DNA of 64,000 nucleotides from Chitinophagaceae bacterium UBA7600 (lineage in GTDB: Bacteria > Bacteroidota > Bacteroidia > Chitinophagales > Chitinophagaceae). This document shows positions 42,441 through 51,409 of the stretch, one piece after another; positions within the stretch are counted from its first letter, which is position 1, and every line of letters starts with the position of its first letter. The notes beneath the pieces are model-generated. The model made no database searches, was not told where the DNA came from, and saw only the letters and a program-made list of their open reading frames with translations. The position numbers and the translations under genes are program-made. The DNA lies in assembly GCA_002478885.1 (NCBI GenBank), contig DLKC01000027.1, positions 133,632 through 197,631 on the forward strand, written 5' to 3'.

Positions 42441-43463
42441 TTACTCTTCGGTCACTACAGCGCCGTCATTTCTAACTTCAATCAGCTTAGTTCTTATTTT
42501 AGTTTCTATTTCTGTAGCCAATTCAGGATTATCATGTAATAATAATTTAACCGCATCCCTGCCTTGGCCAAGTTTACTGCTATTATAACTAAACCAGCTT
42601 CCGCTTTTTTGAACAACCCCCAACTCAACACCCATGTCTAATATTTCACCGATTTTACTCACGCCTTCACCAAAAATGATATCAAACTCGGCACTGCGGA
42701 AAGGAGGCGCGACCTTGTTCTTTACTACTTTAACTTTTACACGGTTGCCAACAGCCTCATCACCATCTTTGATTTGCGCCATACGCCTGATATCTAAACG
42801 AACAGAAGCATAAAATTTCAAAGCATTGCCGCCTGTTGTGGTTTCCGGATTGCCAAACATAACACCGATTTTTTCCCTCAGTTGGTTTATGAAAATGCAA
42901 ATTGTATTTGTCTTACTGATGGTTGCTGTAAGCTTACGCAATGCCTGGCTCATCAACCTTGCCTGCAAGCCCATTTTACTATCACCCATTTCACCTTCTA
43001 ACTCCCCTTTGGGAACCAAGGCTGCGACCGAATCAATTACTACAACATCTAATGCGCCTGATAATATTAAACGATCTGCAATTTCGAGGGCCTGTTCGCC
43101 ATAGTCTGGTTGCGAGATCAAAAGATTATCTACATCAACCCCTAATTTTTGGGCATAAGCACTATCAAAAGCATGCTCAGCATCAATGAATGCACAAATG
43201 CCACCTTTTTTCTGCGCCTCTGCAACCACGTGCGTTGCAATTGTTGTTTTACCAGACGATTCCGGTCCATAAATCTCTACAATTCTTCCTTTTGGCAGCC
43301 CACCCACTCCTAATGCCGCATCAAGACCTATCGACCCTGTGGATACTATCTCCATAATTTTATCTGGCTTATCACCCATCATCATTACGCTACCCTTGCC
43401 AAAGTCTTTATCAATCTTGTCTATCGTTAACTTAAGCGCTTTTAATTTTTCAGCGTTACTCAT
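42441..43463 (-). CDS. recA: Recombinase RecA
   Basis: The 340-residue protein catalyses homologous pairing and strand exchange and serves as co-protease for LexA-type cleavage. Motifs: Walker [10 protein letters not shown] (66-74), [18 protein letters not shown] (Walker B and loop 1 region), [20 protein letters not shown] and [16 protein letters not shown] (loop 2). The C-terminal acidic tail is short. No intein is present. The promoter box at 43483-43490 lies 19 nt upstream; no obvious LexA box was identified by eye. Confidence 0.99.
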   Translation of the reverse strand: MSNAEKLKALKLTIDKIDKDFGKGSVMMMGDKPDKIMEIVSTGSIGLDAALGVGGLPKGRIVEIYGPESSGKTTIATHVVAEAQKKGGICAFIDAEHAFDSAYAQKLGVDVDNLLISQPDYGEQALEIADRLILSGALDVVVIDSVAALVPKGELEGEMGDSKMGLQARLMSQALRKLTATISKTNTICIFINQLREKIGVMFGNPETTTGGNALKFYASVRLDIRRMAQIKDGDEAVGNRVKVKVVKNKVAPPFRSAEFDIIFGEGVSKIGEILDMGVELGVVQKSGSWFSYNSSKLGQGRDAVKLLLHDNPELATEIETKIRTKLIEVRNDGAVVTEE

Positions 43464-43482
43464 AAAATTTCTTTTAGAATTT

Positions 43483-43490
43483 CAAATTTA
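43483..43490 (-). promoter_or_regulatory. -7 box for recA
   Basis: On the minus strand TAAATTTG ends 19 nt before the ATG; TTTA occurs about 21 bp upstream of it. Confidence 0.5.
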
Positions 43491-43678
43491 ATCCAGGCAG
43501 TAAATGTAGGGTAAAAAAATTATAAACACTAATATATTTAGTATTTATTTGATAAATATTTTGGTTTTCTCTTTTTCGCCATATTTGAATAGGCTGCATC
43601 CCGCATTTATTGCGGTTGGTACAGCAACTGCCTTTTTAGTTTTAAGCTAAAACCAAAATGCTGAATCGACAAAAAGGC

Positions 43679-43697
43679 TTACAAGTGAGTGACACAA
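43679..43697. repeat. Single repeat arm, ACAC variant, partial
   Basis: TTACAAGTGAGTGACACAA followed by AGAAAG. Upstream, GCGGTTGGTACAGCAACTGC (43613-43632) may be a decayed facing arm. The rest of the recA-trpB2 gap holds only promoter-like AT-rich sequence. Confidence 0.6.
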
Positions 43698-43827
43698 AGA
43701 AAGATTCACGTGGCGGCGCAGCCCGCAGGAAAATAATTTTCTGAGCATCAACTTTTAGATATTTCAATATTCGCTAACTTTTGTCGCTTTATTTCAGTTA
43801 CATTTTCACCTGACAAACAAATTGTTT

Positions 43828-45195
43828 ATGCCACAGAAAAAAATTTTTTTGAACGAATCTGATATGCCACAACACTGGTACAATATTGTGGCTGATATGC
43901 CAAACAAGCCTTTGCCTCCATTGCATCCTGCTACAAAGCAACCCGTTGGCCCCGATGATCTTTTGCCAATTTTTCCGCTCGACCTTATTATGCAGGAGGT
44001 AAGCAGCGAGCGCTTTATTGAAATACCCGACCAGGTGCAGGATATTTATAAAATCTGGAGACCCACACCCATGATGCGTGCGTATGGCTTGGAGAGAGTG
44101 CTAGATACACCGGCAAAAATCTATTATAAATACGAAGGTGTAAGCCCTAGTGGATCCCATAAACCAAATACTGCCGTGCCCCAAGCCTATTATAATAAAA
44201 AAGCAGGCGTAAAAAGGTTGACCACCGAAACCGGCGCCGGCCAGTGGGGAACAGCATTAAGCTTTGCCTGCGCACAATTTGGATTGGGCTGTGAAGTCTA
44301 TATGGTTCGCATAAGTTACGACCAGAAGCCATACCGTAAATTCATGATGAACACTTTTGGTGCAGAAGTTTATGCATCGCCAAGTAACAGAACGCAAGCC
44401 GGACGAAATATTTTAGAGAAAGATCCCAATTCTACAGGGAGCCTCGGCATCGCCATTTCAGAGGCTATTGAAAGGGCTGTGGGAGATGAACATACCAAAT
44501 ATTCCCTTGGATCAGTTCTGAATCACGTGCTGATGCACCAAACCATCATTGGCCAGGAGGCGTTGAAGCAGCTCGAATATGCAGGCGATTTTCCCGATAT
44601 TGTGATCGCTCCCCTTGGTGGGGGCTCAAACTTTGCAGGCATATCTTTTCCATTTCTCCAGCACAATTTATTGCATGGCAAAAATGTGCGATGCATCGCG
44701 GTTGAACCTGCATCTTGCCCTAAACTTACAAAAGGTGTTTTCAAATACGATTTTGGTGATACAGCGGGTTACACGCCACTTCTGCCGATGTATACGCTTG
44801 GTCACAATTTTAAACCTGCGTCTATTCATGCCGGCGGATTGCGTTATCACGGGGCAAGTGTTATCTGTAGCCAGCTACTTAAAGATGGTCTAGTTGAAGC
44901 ACAGGCCTTGCAGCAACTCGAATGTTTTGATGCCGGAATAAAGTTTGCAAAAGCAGAAGGGATTATTCCCGCACCAGAGGCAACACATGCAATTGCGCAG
45001 GTAATTCGTGAAGCGGAGCTGGCAAAAAAAGAAGGAAGCGCAAAAACTATCCTGTTTAATCTTTGCGGTCATGGTTTTGTAGACATGCAGGCTTATGCCG
45101 ATTATTTCGAAGGAAAACTTAGCGATCATTTTTTTACGGATGATGAACTTTCTGCCAACCTCGCAGAAATTGAAGCGCTGCAGCCAGCTCAATAA
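43828..45195 (+). CDS. TrpB2-type tryptophan synthase beta-like protein
   Basis: The 455-residue PLP-dependent enzyme belongs to the longer, stand-alone TrpB2 group. The PLP Lys is Lys112 in [19 protein letters not shown]-like [34 protein letters not shown], the phosphate-binding [13 protein letters not shown] and the terminal [17 protein letters not shown] are all present. The N-terminal extension before the barrel ([13 protein letters not shown]) is typical of TrpB2. TrpB2 enzymes can make tryptophan from indole and serine without a tightly bound TrpA; no trpA or other trp gene is in the window. ATG 43828 is chosen over a TTG two codons upstream. Confidence 0.93.
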   Translation: MPQKKIFLNESDMPQHWYNIVADMPNKPLPPLHPATKQPVGPDDLLPIFPLDLIMQEVSSERFIEIPDQVQDIYKIWRPTPMMRAYGLERVLDTPAKIYYKYEGVSPSGSHKPNTAVPQAYYNKKAGVKRLTTETGAGQWGTALSFACAQFGLGCEVYMVRISYDQKPYRKFMMNTFGAEVYASPSNRTQAGRNILEKDPNSTGSLGIAISEAIERAVGDEHTKYSLGSVLNHVLMHQTIIGQEALKQLEYAGDFPDIVIAPLGGGSNFAGISFPFLQHNLLHGKNVRCIAVEPASCPKLTKGVFKYDFGDTAGYTPLLPMYTLGHNFKPASIHAGGLRYHGASVICSQLLKDGLVEAQALQQLECFDAGIKFAKAEGIIPAPEATHAIAQVIREAELAKKEGSAKTILFNLCGHGFVDMQAYADYFEGKLSDHFFTDDELSANLAEIEALQPAQ

Positions 45196-45201
45196 TTTGT
45201 C

Positions 45202-45244
45202 ATTAGAAAAGGGCGCAACCAAAACGGTTGTGCCTTTTTCTAAT
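45202..45244 (+). terminator. Intrinsic terminator after trpB2
   Basis: A 19-bp nearly perfect stem (core AAGGGCGCAACC/GGTTGTGCCTTTTT) with loop AAAAC and flanking T run, starting 7 bp after the stop. Confidence 0.88.
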
Positions 45245-45276
45245 GCACCGGGCTTAAGACTAATAATTAAGCTGCT

Positions 45277-45401
45277 TTTGCGTCGCGCACTTGTACAGCA
45301 ACAAACAAAGCAGCAAAAGCACGGTTGCACATTATGTTATCCGTAAGAACCGGATGTTTTTATGTCGATGTTTATTCTGCCGCACAAGAGTGCGACGCAA
45401 G
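45277..45401. repeat. Inverted-repeat pair 7 (arms 45277-45296 and 45382-45401)
   Basis: TTTGCGTCGCGCACTTGTAC faces GCACAAGAGTGCGACGCAAG. The left arm has CGCGCAC instead of CGCAC. The right flank CAAAGTATAATTGAAATACTGG then GCC is shared in part with the arm at 47189 (CAAAG...). Confidence 0.87.
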
Positions 45402-45730
45402 CAAAGTATAATTGAAATACTGGTGCCTGGCACCTAAACAATCAACAAAAAAAGCGAGGTTAAGCAATACAGCTAAAAGTAAAACCGGTGTTATTAATGC
45501 AGGTTGAGTGTTTCAGAAAAAATCGGGTAGCAACGGCCAAAAAACCGGAACGGATTATTGACTTAACTTTATCGCCGAAGTTTAATGCTCGGATTATTAT
45601 TAAGGCACATTTGATAAACGGGGATGACGCTGCCTTATTGAGTTGCACCGATATTAAATTGTTTTGCCCTGGCAGGCCAACATTTTGCACTATTCTATTT
45701 TCTTCGTTTTGAGAACAAAATTGTTATTAA
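45402..45730. other. Intergenic region upstream of aldehyde dehydrogenase, no gene seen
   Basis: The short frames here have no family-like sequence. Promoter-like T-rich stretches (TATTCTATTTTC near 45692) precede the aldehyde dehydrogenase start, but none fits the consensus well. Confidence 0.4.
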
Positions 45731-47146
45731 ATGCAACAAGCAATAGCAGTACAACCAGTTAATACGAGTGCAGATAATTTACTGCCAAAGCTGAATGCAT
45801 TGCGCAGCTTCTATAACTCCATGGCGACGCGTTCTTATGCATTTCGCAAAAAGCAACTCTTAAACCTTCGCGATGCGGTTTTGCAACACGAGCAGGAACT
45901 CTACGATGCGCTTTATGCCGATCTAAAGAAAAGTCCGGAAGAAACATGGGTTACCGAAACCGGGTTTTTTTTAGCTGAAATTAACGCAACGATCAAAAGC
46001 CTTAAGGGGTGGATGCGGCCCGAAAGTGTTGGCACTAACCTGCTGAACCTGCCTTCTTCTAGCTTTATTATAAGCGAGCCTTTGGGTGTTGTACTCATTA
46101 TCGCTCCTTGGAATTATCCGATGCAGTTATTATTCACACCGCTTATCGGTGCAATCGCTTCAGGCAATTGTGTAGTTATGAAACCGAGCGAATTCGCGCC
46201 GGCTACCTCTGCTATCATGCACAAGATTATTCGGCAGGTTTTTCCTGAGGAGTATATTTTGTATGTAGAAGGAGATGGGGCAGATGTAATTCCCGCCATG
46301 ATGAACAATTTTATTTTCGACCATATCTTCTATACCGGCAGCACCGCTGTGGGCAAAATCATTTACCAGGCAGCATCAAAAAATCTTGTTCCCGTAACAC
46401 TTGAACTCGGCGGCAAAAGTCCATGCGTAGTAGAAAGCGATGCCGATATTAAAATTGCGGCAAGAAGAATTGCACTCACAAAATTTTCCAATGCAGGGCA
46501 AATGTGCGTGGCGCCCGACTATGTGCTGGTGCATGCTTCGGTGAAAGATAAATTGGTAGCCGAACTAAAAACATGGATCGAAAAATTTTATTCGTCCGAT
46601 CCTTCCACTTCGTATAATTATGGAAAGATCATCAACAAAAGGCAGTTTGATCGACTCGTGAAATATCTGGAGCAGGGAAATATTCTTTATGGCGGCCAGT
46701 TCAATGCTTCACAGCTTTATATCGCGCCTACGCTCATGGGTGATATTGCAAGCGACGCGCCAGTAATGAGCGACGAAATTTTTGGACCCATACTACCCAT
46801 CATTTCATTCGATAACAAAGACCAGGCTTTATACACAATTGCGGCAAACAAAAACCCGTTGGCGTTTTATATTTTCACGCGGAGTAGCGGCAACGAAGAG
46901 TTCTGGCTAAACAATGTATCGTTTGGCGGCGGTTGCGTGAACAACGCGAGCTGGCATCTCACCAATCATCATTTGCCTTTCGGTGGCAGAGGTTTCAGCG
47001 GAACAGGTAATTATCATGGAAGGTTTTCCTTCAACACCTTCAGTCATAAAAAAGCGGTGATGAAAACGCCAACCTGGTTTGATCCTGATGTAAAATATCC
47101 GCCATTCAAGGGTAAATTGAAATTGTTTAAATGGGTAATCAGGTAA
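45731..47146 (+). CDS. Aldehyde dehydrogenase family protein (ALDH3-like)
   Basis: The 471-residue NAD(P)+-dependent enzyme oxidises aldehydes to acids. Motifs: PLGVVLIIAPWNYPMQLLF, NCVVMKPSEFAPATSA, FYTGSTAVGKIIYQAA, TLELGGKSPCVV with general-base Glu225, FSNAGQMCVAPDYVLVH with nucleophile Cys259, MSDEIFGPILPI and the C-terminal LPFGGRGFSGTGNYHGR. The short length and absent N-terminal extension resemble class 3 (fatty-aldehyde) enzymes, and the C-terminus is hydrophobic/basic (LKLFKWVIR). The gene is bracketed by repeat arms. Confidence 0.94.
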   Translation: MQQAIAVQPVNTSADNLLPKLNALRSFYNSMATRSYAFRKKQLLNLRDAVLQHEQELYDALYADLKKSPEETWVTETGFFLAEINATIKSLKGWMRPESVGTNLLNLPSSSFIISEPLGVVLIIAPWNYPMQLLFTPLIGAIASGNCVVMKPSEFAPATSAIMHKIIRQVFPEEYILYVEGDGADVIPAMMNNFIFDHIFYTGSTAVGKIIYQAASKNLVPVTLELGGKSPCVVESDADIKIAARRIALTKFSNAGQMCVAPDYVLVHASVKDKLVAELKTWIEKFYSSDPSTSYNYGKIINKRQFDRLVKYLEQGNILYGGQFNASQLYIAPTLMGDIASDAPVMSDEIFGPILPIISFDNKDQALYTIAANKNPLAFYIFTRSSGNEEFWLNNVSFGGGCVNNASWHLTNHHLPFGGRGFSGTGNYHGRFSFNTFSHKKAVMKTPTWFDPDVKYPPFKGKLKLFKWVIR

Positions 47147-47188
47147 GTAATTTTTTGAACCCGGCTCCAGTTCATTAATGAGTCTTTG

Positions 47189-47208
47189 CTTGCGTCGCAC
47201 TCTTGTAC
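47189..47208. repeat. Single repeat arm
   Basis: CTTGCGTCGCACTCTTGTAC lies 42 bp after the aldehyde dehydrogenase stop. TTTTTTGAACCCGGCT at 47147-47166 is the outer end of this arm. Confidence 0.85.
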
Positions 47209-47264
47209 TGTTTCGCCCTGGTCGGCATATGTTTTGAGCAAAACCAACAGTATAAACGTAATCA

Positions 47265-47933
47265 TTGGAAAAGTTTTTGAAATATCTCGCCGTGTTTTTG
47301 GCCATCATATTTATTATGGTGCTGGCGGTAAAACAAAATAACATGACGATAAGGCAATCGGTGTTAAAAGCAATTTATCCGGCACTAATGTCGGTGGGAA
47401 AGTTTTTTGGAACGAACGATAGGATCAAGACAAATACGAACAATATTAAGCCGCCGGGTTCCTTTTATGGTTTGTCAGCTATTGCCAACAATGGCGAAAT
47501 ATTCAGCTTCGATTCCCTCGAAGGAAAAAAAGTGATGTTGGTAAATACGGCCAGTGATTGTGGTTACACCGGCCAATACGATGAACTGGAAAAATTATAC
47601 CAGCAATACAAAGGCAAACTCGTTATAATTGCTTTTCCCGCAAATGATTTTAAAGACCAGGAGGCAGCTAGTGATGATGCAATTGCAACCTTCTGCAAAC
47701 TCAATTATGGTATTACTTTTCCGTTAATGAAAAAATCAGTGGTAATAAAAAGATTTGATCAAAATAGCGTGTTTCAATGGTTGAGCGATAAGAGTAAAAA
47801 TGGGTGGAACGATAAAGAGCCAACCTGGAATTTTTCCAAATATCTTGTGGACGGGCATGGCAAATTGGTCAGTTATTTTGATCCGTCTATTTCTCCACTA
47901 AGCAAAGACGTAATCGACGCTATAAACAGGTAA
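47265..47933 (+). CDS. Membrane-anchored glutathione peroxidase-like protein
   Basis: The 222-residue protein has an N-terminal membrane helix (LAVFLAIIFIMVLAV) before a thioredoxin-fold peroxidase domain. VNTASDCGYTGQYDELEKLY contains the peroxidatic Cys99 (codon TGT, not selenocysteine TGA), followed by IIAFPANDFKDQE and WNFSKYLVDGHGKLV with the conserved Trp/Asn environment. Such enzymes reduce hydroperoxides with thioredoxin or glutathione, here at the membrane surface. The start is a TTG; the first ATG would remove the helix. Its stop overlaps the next gene's ATG by one base, so translation is probably coupled. Confidence 0.9.
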   Translation: MEKFLKYLAVFLAIIFIMVLAVKQNNMTIRQSVLKAIYPALMSVGKFFGTNDRIKTNTNNIKPPGSFYGLSAIANNGEIFSFDSLEGKKVMLVNTASDCGYTGQYDELEKLYQQYKGKLVIIAFPANDFKDQEAASDDAIATFCKLNYGITFPLMKKSVVIKRFDQNSVFQWLSDKSKNGWNDKEPTWNFSKYLVDGHGKLVSYFDPSISPLSKDVIDAINR

Positions 47934-48922
47934 TGAAAGCACGCCCTACACATAATCCAGAACTGGCCTTTATAAAAGAAAACTGGCCTGGTAACCCGCT
48001 TAATGAGCTTGGTCAATACGTTAATTTGGATGGACCTTCAGAGAAAGGCCTTGGTGACCTTTTAAAATGGCAATTTGGCCCAAAGCCAATGAAGCAGTTA
48101 AAAAAAAACCAGCAAACAAACGTGGCTGTCGAAACAAACAGTAATTTATTGCGCGATAGAAACGATGGCATTACCTGGTTTGGTCACACGACCTTTTTGT
48201 TTACCATGGCTGGTAAGCACTTGATTACGGATCCTGTTTTTTACAATGTAAGCCTGCTCAAGCGCTACACAGACCTGCCACTTGCCGTAAAAGAACTTAA
48301 CAGCATCGATTATATTTTGCTTTCGCATAATCATCGTGACCATTGCGATGAAAGAAGCTTGAAAGAATTATGCGCTTACAATCCTGATGCAGTTATTCTT
48401 ACAGGTTTAGGATTGAGTGCAATACTCAGAAAGTGGAGAATCGAAAACCCGGTTATTGAAGCAGGCTGGTACCAGGCATACCACGAAATGGGAGATATTG
48501 CTATCACTTATTTACCCGCCAAACACTGGAACAGGCGCGGGTTCACCGACCTTAACGAAATGCTCTGGGGCAGTTTCATGATTGAATACAACCATAAGAA
48601 AATCTATTTCGGTGCTGATAGCGGCTTAGGCTGCCATTTTGAAGAAATAGGTTTGCTTTACCCTGGTATTGACTATGCGTTCATCGGAATCGGCGCCTAT
48701 GAGCCAAATTGGTTCATGCGCACCAGTCATACCGGCCCAGCAGATGCGCTGGAAGCTGTCAGTATGCTGAAGGCAAAGCATTTTATTCCGATGCACTATG
48801 GTACATTTGATCTGAGTGATGAGCCAATATTCTATCCTCTAAGTGAATTGCAGCAACTAGTGACTACACGACAAGTAGACGGAGTAAGGCCAATGAGTAT
48901 CGGAGATAAGTTGTTACTTTAA
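47933..48922 (+). CDS. MBL-fold metal-dependent hydrolase (NAPE-PLD/UlaG-like)
   Basis: The 329-residue metallo-beta-lactamase-fold enzyme has ITWFGHTTFLFTMAGKHLIT, the metal motif LLSHNHRDHCD (HxHxDH), HWNRRGFTDLNEMLWGSF, IYFGADSGLGCHFEEIG and FIPMHYGTFDLSDEP with the last His ligand. The WGSF and GDSG-like segments place it near N-acylphosphatidylethanolamine phospholipase D. The substrate is unknown; bacterial members are usually annotated only as hydrolases. It begins within the stop codon of the glutathione peroxidase gene, suggesting a shared role in membrane-lipid damage or turnover. Confidence 0.9.
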   Translation: MKARPTHNPELAFIKENWPGNPLNELGQYVNLDGPSEKGLGDLLKWQFGPKPMKQLKKNQQTNVAVETNSNLLRDRNDGITWFGHTTFLFTMAGKHLITDPVFYNVSLLKRYTDLPLAVKELNSIDYILLSHNHRDHCDERSLKELCAYNPDAVILTGLGLSAILRKWRIENPVIEAGWYQAYHEMGDIAITYLPAKHWNRRGFTDLNEMLWGSFMIEYNHKKIYFGADSGLGCHFEEIGLLYPGIDYAFIGIGAYEPNWFMRTSHTGPADALEAVSMLKAKHFIPMHYGTFDLSDEPIFYPLSELQQLVTTRQVDGVRPMSIGDKLLL

Positions 48923-48954
48923 AAAGAAAACAGCAGCCGTTAACATAAAAATTT

Positions 48955-49404
48955 ATGACAACAATTTTAAACGCGACTGACCGCGAAGCCACATTGAAAC
49001 GTTTTGAAACATTGCAGTCTTCAACCCAACGTTTGTGGGGAACTATGTCTGCCGAGGAAATGTTGTGGCACCTCCGTAGTCAGCTTGAATTGGCGTTGGG
49101 TATTACAAGGCAAACGACTTTTGTAAAATCGACTCTTGCTTTTCCACCAGTGCGTTGGCTTCTGTTGTACATAATACCCTGGCCAAAAGGCTCAAGAACT
49201 GCCCCGGAAATGAATGTAAAAAAACTGCATCCCGGTGTGAAGGATGTGCTAACAGAAAAACAGTTGTTGTTTGCGCGGTTAAATGAAACACTAGCTGCGA
49301 ACGAATTAAATGCACACCCGCTGTTCGGCAAAATGAATATGACCTTGTGGGGCAGGCTTATCTGGAAACATTTTGATCATCATCTGCGACAATTCGGATT
49401 ATGA
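48955..49404 (+). CDS. DUF1569 (DinB-like) protein
   Basis: The 149-residue helical protein has the DUF1569 pattern: LQSSTQRLWGTMSAEEMLWHL near the start (quoted in parts: STQRLWGTMSAEEMLWHL) and HPLFGKMNMTLWGRLIWKHF, HHLRQFG at the end, supplying the His residues of a DinB-type four-helix bundle. The function is unknown; DinB-fold proteins often bind a metal and use bacillithiol or other thiols. It lies 32 bp after the MBL hydrolase gene, in the same direction. Confidence 0.85.
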   Translation: MTTILNATDREATLKRFETLQSSTQRLWGTMSAEEMLWHLRSQLELALGITRQTTFVKSTLAFPPVRWLLLYIIPWPKGSRTAPEMNVKKLHPGVKDVLTEKQLLFARLNETLAANELNAHPLFGKMNMTLWGRLIWKHFDHHLRQFGL

Positions 49405-49449
49405 TTCGGGTAATGCTGCAGAAATAACCATCATCAAAAAAACTCGGCT

Positions 49450-49962
49450 ATGTTTACAAAAACAGACATTGAAAAATATTTCGTTGCTGAAAAACTGGAG
49501 AGCCTGGTTTTTATTTTCATCGGTGTTGCTGCTATTATAATTGCATTGGTTGGGCTACTGATTTGGAAAACGCAATACTGGAAAGGCGCCGCCATTCCTT
49601 TGATTGCTATTGCGCTTATACAGGTAGTAGTCGGTTATACTGTTTATGCAAGAAGCGATAGGCAAAGAACCGATATAGTTTATGCATTTGATATGAACCC
49701 GGATAAATTAGAAAACGAAGAACTTCCACGCATGCACGCGGTAAACAGAAACTTTGTTATTTATCGCTGGGTAGAAATACTGTTGTTTGTTGCGGGCCTC
49801 GTACTAGTGTTTACCTGTAAAAATGATGCTGGTAAACAGTTTTGGCTGGGCCTTGGTTTGGCATTGGCATTGCAGGCAGCTGTTATGCTTATTGCAGATT
49901 TTTTTGCTGAACAAAGAGCCTTGAATTACACCGGAGGTTTGCAGGCGTTTTTGAAAAAATAG
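49450..49962 (+). CDS. Four-helix membrane protein of unknown function
   Basis: The 170-residue protein has four hydrophobic segments (about 18-40, 46-66, 108-124 and 131-152) and a charged middle loop (RSDRQRTDIVYAFDMNPDK). The first and last helix pairs look similar in layout. I do not recognise a family. It is the last gene of the run peroxidase-hydrolase-DUF1569-membrane protein, all on the same strand with gaps under 50 bp. Confidence 0.75.
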   Translation: MFTKTDIEKYFVAEKLESLVFIFIGVAAIIIALVGLLIWKTQYWKGAAIPLIAIALIQVVVGYTVYARSDRQRTDIVYAFDMNPDKLENEELPRMHAVNRNFVIYRWVEILLFVAGLVLVFTCKNDAGKQFWLGLGLALALQAAVMLIADFFAEQRALNYTGGLQAFLKK

Positions 49963-50005
49963 CCAGAGCGGGAGCGTGGCTTAGACCTGCACTTTCAATA
50001 ATCAT

Positions 50006-50017
50006 CATTCCGGAATG
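50006..50017. promoter_or_regulatory. 12-bp palindrome upstream of the FabH-like gene
   Basis: CATTCCGGAATG is a perfect palindrome, and ACATTCCG recurs at 50035-50042. TTTGCTT and TATATTTA between them could be promoter boxes, so the repeated half-sites may be an operator. Confidence 0.35.
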
Positions 50018-50073
50018 TGATTTGCTTTATATTTACATTCCGTGATTGCCTGCCGGACAAAAAATTTATCAAA

Positions 50074-51141
50074 TTGAGAACTGTTATTACCGGTACCGGA
50101 TGTTACATCCCATCAGAAGTTAAGACCAATACAGAATTCACGATTCACCACTTTTATGGTGAAGACCATGAACCTATCCCTACCCCGCAACATGAGGTGG
50201 TGGAAAAATTTAAACAGATCACCGGAATTATAGAAAGACGTTATGCAAGTGAAGATCTGAACGCTTCCGACATCGGCGCGATTGCCGCGGCCAAAGCAAT
50301 TGAAAATGCAGGCATCGATCCCGAAACAATCGATCAGGTAATTGTCGCGCAAAACTTCGGAAACGTTATTAAGCATACGATCCAGACCGACGCTGTGCCT
50401 TCTATCGCTTCACGGATCAAGCATACCCTTGGTATAAAAAATCCTTCCTGTGTTTGCTACGACATTTTGTTTGGCTGCCCTGGCTGGCTGCAGGGCGTTA
50501 TACAGGCTGATGCTTTTTTTAAAGCGGGTATCGCAAGGAAAATTCTTGTAATAGGCACCGAAACACTTAGCCGGGTAATTGATAAATATGATCGCGACAG
50601 TATGATCTTTAGCGATGGCGCAGGCGCAACCGTGTTGGAATCTAAAGAGGGCAATGGCAATAGCGGCATACTAAGCACAGCAGTACAATCGCATTGCGTT
50701 GAAGAAGTGAACTATATTAATATGGGTAAGTCTTATTTTCCCGGCGCCGATCCTTCTATCCGCTACATAAAAATGAAGGGCCGTAAAGTATATGAATATG
50801 CATTAGTACACGTGCCAGGGGCTATGAAAGATTGTTTCGATAAAACCGGCTTGCCCATTACGTCGCTCAAAAAGATTTTTATTCACCAGGCCAACGAAAA
50901 AATGGACGAAGCCATCGTAAAGGCTTTTTATAAATTATATAGTATCCCAAAAGCACCCGAATATATTATGCCTATGAATATTCAAAAAATGGGCAACAGT
51001 TCGGTGGCAACTATTCCCACGCTCTTAGATATGGTTTACAAAGGCATGATTCCAGATCACGATCTCCACAAAGACGATATCGTGCTGTTTGCATCAGTTG
51101 GCGCAGGCATGAACATCAACGCCATTACCTATAGAATTTAA
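50074..51141 (+). CDS. 3-oxoacyl-ACP synthase III-like protein (FabH family)
   Basis: The 355-residue thiolase-fold enzyme condenses an acyl-CoA with a malonyl thioester, or a related acceptor. It has MRTVITGTGCYIPSEVKTN, the catalytic Cys135 in DILFGCPGWLQGV, the His in IFIHQANEKMDEA and the Asn in MGNSSVATIPTLL, so the Cys-His-Asn triad is complete. An in-frame ATG at 50017 lies inside an upstream palindrome and before the likely promoter, so the TTG at 50074 is preferred. It differs from housekeeping FabH by insertions (YGEDHEPIPTPQHEV) and may serve a branched or special lipid. No acyl carrier protein is adjacent. Confidence 0.88.
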   Translation: MRTVITGTGCYIPSEVKTNTEFTIHHFYGEDHEPIPTPQHEVVEKFKQITGIIERRYASEDLNASDIGAIAAAKAIENAGIDPETIDQVIVAQNFGNVIKHTIQTDAVPSIASRIKHTLGIKNPSCVCYDILFGCPGWLQGVIQADAFFKAGIARKILVIGTETLSRVIDKYDRDSMIFSDGAGATVLESKEGNGNSGILSTAVQSHCVEEVNYINMGKSYFPGADPSIRYIKMKGRKVYEYALVHVPGAMKDCFDKTGLPITSLKKIFIHQANEKMDEAIVKAFYKLYSIPKAPEYIMPMNIQKMGNSSVATIPTLLDMVYKGMIPDHDLHKDDIVLFASVGAGMNINAITYRI

Positions 51142-51188
51142 CAAGGATAATTTTTGTGGTCCCGGCTTATATACAGGTGGCAACTGCT

Positions 51189-51371
51189 GTTGCGTCGCAC
51201 TCTTGTGCGCCATACCATTACTCAGCAACAAGATAATTCATGTCTATTTGCCTTGATAATACAAAAACAGCAGCGGACATAAGCAATATAGTCAAACTGA
51301 TTTCCGCAAGTCAAGCTGATTGCCTGCTACTTGTCGATTTTTTTTCCAATAGTACAAGCGTGCGACGCAAC
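51189..51371. repeat. Inverted-repeat pair 8 (arms 51189-51208 and 51352-51371)
   Basis: GTTGCGTCGCACTCTTGTGC faces GTACAAGCGTGCGACGCAAC (GAG against GCG) in a convergent gap, 47 and 38 bp from the two stop codons. The outer left end is GGTCCCGGCTTA at 51158-51169. Confidence 0.9.
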
Positions 51372-51409
51372 AGACGACGACACTAAGACAAACAGCTGGT
51401 TCCAAAATC

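Noticed and set aside
45460..45712. Small frames on either strand before the aldehyde dehydrogenase
   Set aside because: Composition is unlike neighbouring genes, the frames overlap each other, and no domain or signal pattern is visible.
47559..47561. Selenocysteine in the glutathione peroxidase
   Set aside because: The active-site codon is TGT (Cys), not TGA.
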